A stretch of DNA of 5,066 nucleotides, from contig JAKQKW010000232.1 in assembly GCA_029560455.1 (NCBI GenBank), forward strand, positions 1 to 5,066, in the 5' to 3' direction. The stretch is from Candidatus Rifleibacteriota bacterium. Its GTDB lineage: Bacteria > Riflebacteria > Ozemobacteria > Ozemobacterales > Ozemobacteraceae. The notes under the pieces were generated by a model. The model did no database searches, was not told the origin of the DNA, and worked only from the letters and a program-made list of their open reading frames with translations. A program made the position numbers and the translations under genes. This document shows, one piece after another, positions 1 to 5,066 of the stretch (positions are counted from its first letter, which is position 1; the number at the start of each line of letters is the position of its first letter).

Positions 1-86
1 CCGAACTGTTCATAAAGCCGCTGCCAGGACTGTTGATCGCCTGCAAGCGCTTTTTGCCACAACTCTTCGGGTTTCATGTTTTCCAT
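1..86 (-). CDS. ECF-like RNA polymerase sigma factor, N-terminal fragment (cut by window edge)
   Basis: Only the first 28 codons are present; the gene runs off the left edge. The peptide contains ALAGDQQSWQRLYEQF, which matches the usual opening of region 2 of ECF sigma-70 family factors (an 'ALAGD..A...LY..F' pattern). Such factors direct RNA polymerase to dedicated promoters. Two in-frame ATGs exist, at 86 and 77. The second has a slightly better Shine-Dalgarno-like GGA just upstream, so the true start may be at 77. The start lies 34 bp after the stop of the DUF2325 gene with no visible terminator between them, so co-transcription is likely. The rest of region 2 and region 4 are outside the window, so the assignment rests on a short motif. 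A helical protein of another family cannot be excluded. Confidence 0.6.
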   Translation of the reverse strand, partial: MENMKPEELWQKALAGDQQSWQRLYEQF

Positions 87-120
87 AATTGCAAACGCCG
101 ACCTATCAGAACAGATTTAG

Positions 121-1758
121 CTATTTTTTGAAAGTTTTAAGGATTTCTTTGCGCAATGAGCCAGCGCCACTGTTGTGAATCTTGAAAAAATGCTGATGTT
201 CTTTGATACAGGGGCGAACCTGATAAAGCAGCAGGTGTCCGGCATAACTGGTAACGACAACAGCAAGGTCGCAGCGTCCGACAATCTCGGCGGTTCTTGC
301 CTGGCTGATGGTGTGGTAGCCTTCATACCATTCATAATCCTCATTGGCAACGCCAGCCTCTTTGAGAATTGGCAGGTAATGGTCACGGCCAACACCACCA
401 AAAATCACTACACGTTTGCCTTCAAGCAGACCAGCCACCGAGTAAGCATCTTCGTCAGGAATAGCATGCAGAGCCTGCAGTTTACGGGTCAGGTCCTGAT
501 TTTCCTGGTCTAGTTTGAGCATATCTTCGCGCAGTTCTTCTTCTTCTTTGATCGTTTCTTCGAGTTCCTTACGACTGGCACGCACTTTTGCCTCAGCTGC
601 CTGCAGTTGCTTCTGGACTTCAGCCGGATCCAGCCTGGTGAGCTTCTGCCTGAGTTCTTCATTCTGAGTGCGCAAAGCGCGGGCTTCAGACAGGGCCTGA
701 TCTTTTTCGATATTTACCTGGTTAATACGGCGACGCAGTTCATCGCTTTCTTCTCGCAGATCCTGAATCTTTTCGTGCAACTCTTCGCGCGTCATCTCAA
801 AATCTTTGAGTGAAATGCTTGGCCGCGTCTGATTGAAATATTTTAAAACAAAATGGTGATGTGTATAAATTTCGAGAATGTTGCTGAGGTAATCTTCGTA
901 AGCATCCTGTTTGTCTTCGGTTGGCGGAAATTCGCTCTGAATATCTTCGATAAGCAGCTTGATAAGCTTCTTGCCATCACGGTATGCCTTGTCGAGGTCC
1001 TCATAAAAATTGGGTCGCACCAGATTAAGGCTGCGAGTCTCGTTGTATGCCCATTCAAGATGTTTGAACCCATCGGCTTCAAGCAAGGCCCAGGCGTGAA
1101 CCACCTCGGCCTGCGAAATCTCATAGCGCAGATTTTCGATTATTTTCTTCAGTTCGGCGAGGCGGGCTTCTTCTGAATCCGGCACCGCGCCTTCCTGGAG
1201 GCTTTCACGACAGACAATCTCGATCTGGCGGATCAATTTTTTGAACGATGGGTATTCGTCGCTGTCAAGAAACAGGGCAGCGAGAAAACCCTTGCGCTTG
1301 AGAAAGTGCCGCGAGAACACCCGCTTTTCGCCACCAATGACCACGTCATATTTTGAGTTGCGACGGGCCTGCACCTTGTGCTTCTGGGTCGAAGGCTCGG
1401 CGGCAGCTTCTCTGGCCTTGCGCATACGGTTGATTTTCTCTTCGATCATGTCGTTGACAAGACGCGTCTGAACCGGCCCGCCTAGAATGATATCGAGAAG
1501 ATCGCCAATAAAAAGGGCAAACGAACGGCCGGCACGTTCATAAAGGCTAACAAAGGTTTTGTGAAAACCCCAGTATTTATCGCTATCAGATTCACCGCCA
1601 CGCTCTGACAACCGTTCAGGCTTCTTTACCAGGTTTTCGGCGACAGCAATAAACTTATTGCTTCCACTCCGGTTAGGGGAAAAGCCAGCCAGCTTCTCGA
1701 GCTCTTCTATACTCTTCTGGTTGCGCGAAAAATTAAGGTCATCGAGGGGATTGATCAT
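121..1758 (-). CDS. Coiled-coil protein with C-terminal DUF2325 domain
   Basis: A 545-residue cytoplasmic-looking protein with no signal peptide or membrane segment. Residues 1-315 are a mostly helical, charged region I do not recognise. Residues about 320-432 are rich in E, K, R, Q and L with heptad-like spacing and form a long coiled coil. Residues about 447-545 resemble DUF2325, a small domain that looks Rossmann-like: a beta strand into glycines (VVIFGGVGRDHY, 451-462), then DLAVVVTSYAGH (497-508) and a terminal KIHNSGAGSL segment (526-535). DUF2325 has no established biochemical role that I know of. The ATG at 1758 is preceded by GAGGA with 8-nt spacing, which supports this start. The gene begins 18 bp after the FHA-GAF-GGDEF gene and ends 34 bp before the sigma-like gene, so all three probably form one operon. 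Confidence is high for the gene, moderate for the DUF2325 call, and function is unknown. Confidence 0.85.
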   Translation of the reverse strand: MINPLDDLNFSRNQKSIEELEKLAGFSPNRSGSNKFIAVAENLVKKPERLSERGGESDSDKYWGFHKTFVSLYERAGRSFALFIGDLLDIILGGPVQTRLVNDMIEEKINRMRKAREAAAEPSTQKHKVQARRNSKYDVVIGGEKRVFSRHFLKRKGFLAALFLDSDEYPSFKKLIRQIEIVCRESLQEGAVPDSEEARLAELKKIIENLRYEISQAEVVHAWALLEADGFKHLEWAYNETRSLNLVRPNFYEDLDKAYRDGKKLIKLLIEDIQSEFPPTEDKQDAYEDYLSNILEIYTHHHFVLKYFNQTRPSISLKDFEMTREELHEKIQDLREESDELRRRINQVNIEKDQALSEARALRTQNEELRQKLTRLDPAEVQKQLQAAEAKVRASRKELEETIKEEEELREDMLKLDQENQDLTRKLQALHAIPDEDAYSVAGLLEGKRVVIFGGVGRDHYLPILKEAGVANEDYEWYEGYHTISQARTAEIVGRCDLAVVVTSYAGHLLLYQVRPCIKEHQHFFKIHNSGAGSLRKEILKTFKK

Positions 1759-1776
1759 CTGCTGTTCCTCTGAATT

Positions 1777-3219
1777 TTATGCAATCTGATTGCCGCCACG
1801 TTTTTTTGCCATTTTTAGAGCTTTTTCTGCCATTCTGAGAAGATCTGCCGGTTTCGAAGTCGCCTTAGAACTGCTGGCAATGCCAAAACTGCCGGTTACC
1901 TGAATCGACCTTGTGCCAGCCCTGATTTTGGTGTCTGAAAGATTGGTCTTCAGCTTGGTTGCAACCGTCTTTGCCCCGGCAAAAGGCGTTTCTGGCAACA
2001 GCATTGCAAATGTATCGGCACCAAAGCGTGCTACCAGATCATGAATACGGGTTGCACTCCTGAAAATCCGGCCCACTTCCTTAAGAACCCGGTTGCCGTT
2101 GGCTTCGCCGTGGGTATCGTTGAGAGCCTTGAAATGGTCGAGATCCATCAGAATCAGAGAAATATCTTTCTGATGACGCTGCGCCCGACAGAATTCTTCG
2201 CCAAGGCGGCGCATAAACAGGTTCTGATTGGCAATACCGGTAATTGCATCGGTAGTCGCCGAATGGAACATGCGTGTGCGGCTTATGGCAACCGCTGCCT
2301 GCGCGGCAAAGATTCGCAACATCTGATCAGTGCGGGCTGTCATCATATTGCCGCTGTGTTTGGTATCTATGTATAAAACTCCGATATTGGTGGCCATCTC
2401 TTTGAGCGGCACAAGAGCAACCGAGACAATACCTGCATCTTCAGGGTTGCGACCACGGCGACCCGGCTGTTTAAAGCGATGTGACGGGCCAATCATTGTT
2501 TCACCGGTTTCAAAGCAGCGGCTTACCAGACCAGCGGTTGCCTGCAGGTCATCGTTGATTTCGCCGGGTGCAAAATTCTGCATTGAAACTGTTTCGAGTC
2601 GGCTCAACTCTTCATTGTAGAGCATAAGAAGGGCGCGCTCACCGCCGGTTACCGCGATCGCCATTTCGAGAGTGAACTCCAGCAATCTCGGAAAACTGCC
2701 AATCGAGTTCAGAGCATAGGTAACTTCAAGAACTGCCGACAGTTCTTTTATTCTGGTCACCATTTCGCCTTCGGCGGCTGAAATGGCATTGTAGTATTGC
2801 CTGGGAATCTTGCTTTTTATCTGACTGAAGCATTTGCGTACAAAGGTTTCGTTGCTGTTGAGAAAAAAGGGAAACAGTTTTTCTTCTGCGTTGGCAATCG
2901 GAACATCGCCACCTTCAAGCTGCAGTCTGACAAAAACATCATCAGAAAGTTCGATAAAAGCACCAGGCTTAATAATTGCAATAAAACCCGGCTGCACCTT
3001 GCTGCCATTGACAATTGTGCCAAAGGGACTCTGAAGGTCTTGCAGGGTAAGAAGGCCGTCCGCATTGTAGCGCAGCTGAATCTGATTGTGGGCAATGCCC
3101 ATCTTGTTGAGCTGAATATCACAATCATTGCCACTGCCGATTATTACACCGTTTCCGTTCAGGCTTGGGCTGCCTTCATAAAGAATCTGCCCGCTCCTGT
3201 CAGAGATTACAATTTTCAT
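1777..3219 (-). CDS. FHA-GAF-GGDEF signalling protein with degenerate GGDEF active site
   Basis: A 480-residue cytoplasmic protein with three domains. Residues about 1-105 have an FHA fold pattern (IIGSGNDCDIQL, then DLQSPFGTIVNG). Residues about 155-315 are a GAF domain, usually a small-molecule sensor. Residues about 320-480 are a GGDEF domain (TTDAITGIAN, MDLDHFKALND). The domain normally makes cyclic di-GMP from two GTP. Here the signature is GADTF (400-404), so its fourth-position glutamate is threonine, and the GHxxGD segment reads GEANGN (371-376). The metal-binding Asp359 and guanine-contacting Asn367 equivalents remain. An RxxD motif (RIHD, 391-394) sits five residues before GADTF, as in a c-di-GMP inhibitory site. 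It is therefore probably not an active cyclase, and a nucleotide-sensing or scaffold role is inferred. In the FHA domain the usual GR, SxxH and NGT residues are also altered. The ATG at 3219 has AGGA 7 nt upstream. It is probably the first gene of an operon with the DUF2325 gene. Confidence 0.9.
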   Translation of the reverse strand: MKIVISDRSGQILYEGSPSLNGNGVIIGSGNDCDIQLNKMGIAHNQIQLRYNADGLLTLQDLQSPFGTIVNGSKVQPGFIAIIKPGAFIELSDDVFVRLQLEGGDVPIANAEEKLFPFFLNSNETFVRKCFSQIKSKIPRQYYNAISAAEGEMVTRIKELSAVLEVTYALNSIGSFPRLLEFTLEMAIAVTGGERALLMLYNEELSRLETVSMQNFAPGEINDDLQATAGLVSRCFETGETMIGPSHRFKQPGRRGRNPEDAGIVSVALVPLKEMATNIGVLYIDTKHSGNMMTARTDQMLRIFAAQAAVAISRTRMFHSATTDAITGIANQNLFMRRLGEEFCRAQRHQKDISLILMDLDHFKALNDTHGEANGNRVLKEVGRIFRSATRIHDLVARFGADTFAMLLPETPFAGAKTVATKLKTNLSDTKIRAGTRSIQVTGSFGIASSSKATSKPADLLRMAEKALKMAKKRGGNQIA

Positions 3220-3381
3220 GGCGATTTCCTGAGGGTTGCTGAATAAACTCGGCTGCAGAAGCCCCTGAACTGTCTCTTCTGATTGAGCAAAGACATGCTT
3301 ACCGGCAGCTATGATCTTTGAATCTCTTCTCGCCGGAGCCAGCCAGATAAAAACAATTCAGCCGTTTCATGCAGTGTGGTA

Positions 3382-3410
3382 AGTATACCGGATTTACCGC
3401 AATTTTGCAG
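3382..3410 (-). promoter_or_regulatory. Candidate promoter of the FHA-GAF-GGDEF operon
   Basis: On the minus strand a TATACT -10 box (3382-3387) lies 17 bp downstream of CTGCAA (3405-3410), which matches the -35 consensus at only three of six positions. It sits between the upstream terminator and the FHA gene, the expected place. A perfect TATAAT at 3425-3430 is an alternative -10 box but has no usable -35 and overlaps the terminator tail. The -35 is weak, so an activator or an alternative sigma factor could be involved; that is inference. Confidence 0.35.
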
Positions 3411-3427
3411 CCCTCAGCCAAAAGATT

Positions 3428-3462
3428 ATAAACAAAAACTGCAGGCGATAAAAAACCTGCTG
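3428..3462 (-). terminator. Rho-independent terminator after the small helical gene
   Basis: On the minus strand GCAGG (3456-3460) pairs with CCTGC (3441-3445) across a 10-nt loop. A further C-G pair follows beyond one mismatch, and then the T-rich tract GTTTTTGTTT. The hairpin starts directly after the TGA stop at 3463-3465. The stem is only five uninterrupted pairs, so termination may be partial. Since no terminator is seen between lexA and the small gene, it may end a lexA transcript as well. Confidence 0.6.
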
Positions 3463-3741
3463 TCAATTTACCTCTGTGGCAATCTGCATCAACTGTTCGG
3501 TTGCCTGCAGTTCATTCTGCAGACGGCGCAGGCGCGCGGCAGTCTGCGCCGCCCGTTCTATCACGGCCCGGTCGGCAATCCGACCACCACGACTGATCGT
3601 CTGAAGACATTCTTCGAGCTGCTGTTCACAGGGAAGCAACTCGTCTTCGAGCCTGCCGATCTGCCAGAGCAGAAGATGCCTGTTGAGCTCGGCCGCTTCG
3701 ATCACCATCAGATTGAGGTTTTGTCTAATTGTGTCAATCAA
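3463..3741 (-). CDS. Small helical protein of unknown function downstream of lexA
   Basis: I do not recognise this 92-residue protein. It is almost entirely helix-forming, rich in L, Q, E, R and A, with heptad-like leucine spacing (for example LEDELLPCEQQLEECLQ at 31-47 and AARLRRLQNELQATEQL near the end). It has no signal peptide or membrane segment. The longest version begins at a TTG (3741) with AAGG about 12 nt upstream, which is longer than ideal. The only early in-frame ATG is at 3708 (Met12) and has no visible ribosome binding site, so the start is uncertain. A hairpin with a T-rich tail follows the stop directly, which favours a real gene. It lies 121 bp after lexA with no terminator between, so it may share the lexA transcript and its damage response; this is inference. 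An overlapping plus-strand frame exists but looks less protein-like. Confidence 0.55.
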   Translation of the reverse strand: MIDTIRQNLNLMVIEAAELNRHLLLWQIGRLEDELLPCEQQLEECLQTISRGGRIADRAVIERAAQTAARLRRLQNELQATEQLMQIATEVN

Positions 3742-3805
3742 TGTTGCGATCTGCCTTAAACATGTATAGATTTTGCCCGGTATTTTCGACCCGTTGCACT
3801 CAGTT

Positions 3806-3866
3806 TTTATCAGTGTCTATCCGTGTTCGTCCGTGACCCGTGTTCATCAGCGCTAATCTTTATCAG
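3806..3866. repeat. Degenerate 10-bp-period ATCCGTGTTC repeat block
   Basis: Read on the plus strand, successive units begin at 3809 (ATCAGTGTCT), 3819 (ATCCGTGTTC), 3829 (GTCCGTG, shortened to 7 bp), 3836 (ACCCGTGTTC) and 3846 (ATCAGCGCTA). A direct repeat TTTATCAG flanks the block at 3806-3813 and 3859-3866, and the second copy contains the lexA stop codon. From memory, similar ATCCGTGTTC tandem motifs occur in intergenic regions of varied environmental bacteria, with no function I can name. Units are too short and unspaced for a CRISPR array. Confidence 0.6.
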
Positions 3867-4486
3867 AAGCGCCGGTATTTGCGCATGACGCCAATCACAA
3901 TACCCTTGATCGTCACATCGCAGTTTTCGACAATGATCGGCGGCATAACCGGGTTCGATGGCTGCAGGCGCACCCGGCCGCCTTCTCGATAGATACGCTT
4001 CAGCGTCACTTCTTCATTCTCTATGCAGGCGATGACCATATCGCCATTGTTGGCGCTGCTGCGCTTTTCGACAATAACAAGATCGCCGTCTTTGATTGCT
4101 TCGTCGATCATCGATTCGCCACGAACTTCGAGCACAAAAGTCTCGCCGCGGCCAATCATCGATTCGGGCAGACTGATGGTCTCAGGCACCTCATTTATCT
4201 GGATCGGCTGCCCGGCTGTCACCCTGCCAAGAAGAGGCACGTCAACACTACGGGCTGCCACAACGGTATGCGGTTTAACAGACAGACCGCGGGAACGCCC
4301 CGGGAGCGAATCAATATGCCCCTTCTCGACGAGAGTTTTTAAGTGCTTGTGAACTGTGGCCGTCGAAGCCAGGCCAAGACCATCACATATCTCGGCTATT
4401 GTCGGGGCATAACCCCACTCTGCAAAAAAACGGCGAATGAAATCAAGCACAGTACGTTGCTTCGGGGTTAATGGATCAGGGGTCAT
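3863..4486 (-). CDS. lexA: LexA SOS-response repressor, self-cleaving (S24 peptidase family)
   Basis: A 207-residue protein, typical of LexA. It represses DNA-damage genes until RecA filaments trigger its self-cleavage. The N-terminal winged helix-turn-helix (about 1-70) opens with LTPKQRTVLDFIRRF and has GLASTATVHKHL (37-48) as the putative recognition helix, close to the Gram-positive LexA pattern. The Ala91-Gly92 cleavage site lies in GRVTAGQPI (87-95). The catalytic pair is Ser125 (VRGESM, 121-126) and Lys163 (VTLKR, 160-164). All key residues are present, so it should be functional. The ATG at 4486 has GGAGG 6 nt upstream. It has its own promoter with an 11-bp-phased TTCGC repeat that probably is its autoregulatory operator. 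The upstream neighbour is a PP2C phosphatase. The stop codon lies in a repeat block. Confidence 0.97.
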   Translation of the reverse strand: MTPDPLTPKQRTVLDFIRRFFAEWGYAPTIAEICDGLGLASTATVHKHLKTLVEKGHIDSLPGRSRGLSVKPHTVVAARSVDVPLLGRVTAGQPIQINEVPETISLPESMIGRGETFVLEVRGESMIDEAIKDGDLVIVEKRSSANNGDMVIACIENEEVTLKRIYREGGRVRLQPSNPVMPPIIVENCDVTIKGIVIGVMRKYRRF

Positions 4487-4497
4487 GTTTCGCCTCC

Positions 4498-4505
4498 GTT
4501 CGAAC
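4498..4505. promoter_or_regulatory. GTTCGAAC palindrome in the lexA leader
   Basis: A perfect 8-bp palindrome sits directly 5' of the GGAGG ribosome binding site of lexA and about 7-14 nt downstream of the predicted transcription start. It is made of GTTC and GAAC, the half-sites used by several LexA families, but lacks the 4-bp gap of the Gram-positive SOS box. It could be an extra operator element or chance. Confidence 0.25.
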
Positions 4506-4518
4506 TTTTCACACCTTA

Positions 4519-4547
4519 AATATAGGCGAATAAAAAGCGAACGTCAA
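4519..4547 (-). promoter_or_regulatory. lexA promoter, sigma-70 type
   Basis: On the minus strand a TTGACG -35 box (4542-4547; five of six consensus bases) and a TATATT -10 box (4519-4524; five of six) are separated by exactly 17 bp. Transcription should start near 4512, giving a leader of about 26 nt with a GGAGG ribosome binding site (4493-4497). The promoter lies only 10 bp past the phosphatase stop codon. lexA can therefore be expressed independently of the gene in front of it. Confidence 0.85.
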
Positions 4548-4552
4548 GCGAA
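4526..4552 (-). promoter_or_regulatory. Putative LexA operator: three TTCGC direct repeats with 11-bp period
   Basis: On the minus strand TTCGC occurs at 4552-4548, 4541-4537 and 4530-4526, exactly one 11-bp step apart, so all face the same side of the helix. The first lies just upstream of the -35 box, the second is immediately after it and the third almost touches the -10 box, so a bound protein would block polymerase. Two pairs read TTTC-N7-GTTC and GTTC-N7-ATTC, like the direct-repeat GTTC-N7-GTTC SOS box of Alphaproteobacteria. The identity of the binder is inferred from position in front of lexA, which is usually self-regulated. Confidence 0.55.
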
Positions 4553-4556
4553 AATT

Positions 4557-5066
4557 TCACAAATACAACATAATGATAAAAGTCAGGTCGTCCTGGGCTT
4601 CCTGGCCACCGATGTGACTGGTATAACGGGCAAAAATATTCTGGTAATAGACTGCCGGATCGGTGTCGTAGCTTTCGACAAGAATCTGTTGCAGCCCTTC
4701 ATAGCCGATCTCTTTACCACTGCGGTCCCGCGATTCAACGATACCGTCAGTATAAAAAATCATCGCGTCACCGGAGGCAAGCTGCAGCGGTATCTCATTG
4801 AAAACAGCCTTTTTGAATGCCCCAAGCGCACCGCCGGCCAGTTTAAGCTCTTCAACCGTGCCGGCAGAACGACGATAAAGCAGCGGCGAACAGGCGCCGG
4901 CATTTGCATACAGGCCGACACCTGTAACACTGTCCATATAAAGATACTGAAAAGTCATTACCTTCTTCTGCCGACTGCTCTTTGAAGCGAGCACCATCTG
5001 GTGCAGCCCGGTCAGAATTGTTTTTGGCGAGGCCAGCTGTTCACCGCTGCTGAGAATGCCGGCTTT
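4557..5066 (-). CDS. SpoIIE-type PP2C serine phosphatase, C-terminal part (cut by window edge)
   Basis: The frame is open from the right edge, with 169 codons visible before a TGA stop; the N-terminus is outside the window. The visible part is the second half of a SpoIIE/RsbU-type PP2C catalytic domain. It has YANAGACSPLLYR (the usual strand leading to the Ala-Gly-His/Cys turn), GGALGAF, then the metal-binding motif MIFYTDGIVESRD. Near the C-terminus is QEAQDDLTFIIM, whose paired aspartates are another metal-ligand position. Family members remove phosphate from serine or threonine, often on anti-sigma-factor antagonists in partner-switching pathways; the substrate here is unknown. An in-frame ATG at 4997 lies inside the domain and is not the real start. 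The stop sits 70 bp before the lexA start, and the lexA operator begins just 4 bp beyond it. No terminator is visible after it, so read-through into lexA is possible. Confidence 0.88.
   Translation of the reverse strand, partial: KAGILSSGEQLASPKTILTGLHQMVLASKSSRQKKVMTFQYLYMDSVTGVGLYANAGACSPLLYRRSAGTVEELKLAGGALGAFKKAVFNEIPLQLASGDAMIFYTDGIVESRDRSGKEIGYEGLQQILVESYDTDPAVYYQNIFARYTSHIGGQEAQDDLTFIIMLYL

Larger units (their letters stand above)
3220..3462 (-). other. Non-coding leader/promoter region of the FHA-GAF-GGDEF operon
   Basis: This 243-bp gap has no convincing long gene. Its right end holds the hairpin terminator of the small upstream gene. The rest probably contains the promoter and a long 5' leader (about 155 nt if the TATACT box is used). 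Two short ATG-initiated frames occur on the minus strand (3370-3299, 23 codons; 3296-3216, 26 codons). The second ends in an ATGA overlap with the downstream start, but neither has a good ribosome binding site. No riboswitch-like fold was recognised by eye. Confidence 0.6.

Noticed and set aside
2797..3246. 149-codon plus-strand open frame
   Set aside because: It is antisense to the FHA and linker coding region of a well-supported gene and shows no recognisable motif.
3299..3370. 23-codon minus-strand frame in the leader of the FHA gene
   Set aside because: It has no ribosome binding site, no coupling to the next gene and no recognisable features. It is treated as chance.
3425..3466. TTGACA (3461-3466) and TATAAT (3425-3430) as a consensus promoter
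   Set aside because: Both boxes are perfect but are 30 bp apart, far beyond a usable spacer, and they flank the terminator hairpin.
3376..3759. 127-codon plus-strand open frame opposite the small helical gene
   Set aside because: It lacks family resemblance and runs antisense across the terminator hairpin. The minus-strand frame has a more natural helical composition and a terminator placed right after its stop.
3806..3866. CRISPR-like short repeat array
   Set aside because: Units are about 10 bp, directly adjacent without spacers and degenerate, and no cas gene is near.
4487..4560. Canonical Gram-positive SOS box (CGAAC-N4-GTTCG) upstream of lexA
   Set aside because: Searched by eye on both strands. 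GTTC and GAAC occur but never with the 4-bp gap in the right orientation.
4437..4985. 182-codon plus-strand open frame
   Set aside because: It is antisense to the clearly recognisable PP2C domain and crosses the lexA promoter, so it is a shadow frame.

Overview
The window holds six genes, all transcribed leftwards (minus strand), with roughly even base composition and short spacers. It looks like a regulatory and signalling segment of a free-living bacterium. The LexA repressor, an FHA-GAF-GGDEF protein, a SpoIIE/PP2C-type phosphatase and an ECF-type sigma factor together suggest an environmental, signalling-rich lineage. The sequence does not fix the phylum. Candidatus Riflebacteria or a similar deep-branching group is only a guess. 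No mobile element, tRNA, rRNA or CRISPR array was seen.

Layout in the direction of transcription (right to left). (1) 5066-4557: C-terminal part of a SpoIIE-type PP2C phosphatase, cut by the window edge. (2) 4556-4487: a compact lexA promoter with a 17-bp spacer (TTGACG / TATATT). It is covered by three TTCGC repeats spaced exactly 11 bp apart, a good candidate for the LexA auto-regulatory operator. (3) 4486-3863: lexA. (4) 3866-3806: a degenerate 10-bp-period ATCCGTGTTC-like repeat block that runs into the lexA stop codon. (5) 3741-3463: a small helical protein of unknown function, probably with a TTG start, followed immediately by a hairpin and T-rich tract. (6) 3462-3220: a 243-bp non-coding leader/promoter region. 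(7) 3219-1777: FHA-GAF-GGDEF protein. (8) 1758-121: a coiled-coil protein with a C-terminal DUF2325 domain. (9) 86-1: the start of an ECF-like sigma factor, cut by the left edge.

Genes 7-9 are separated by only 18 and 34 bp and are probably one operon. The FHA-GAF-GGDEF protein is the most striking member. Its catalytic motif reads GADTF instead of GGDEF, two further signature positions are changed, and the FHA residues that normally bind phosphothreonine are replaced. The RxxD c-di-GMP inhibitory-site motif is kept at the right spacing. This suggests a sensor or scaffold that may bind a nucleotide rather than make c-di-GMP, co-expressed with a DUF2325 protein and possibly a sigma factor. That model is inference; the substitutions are read directly.
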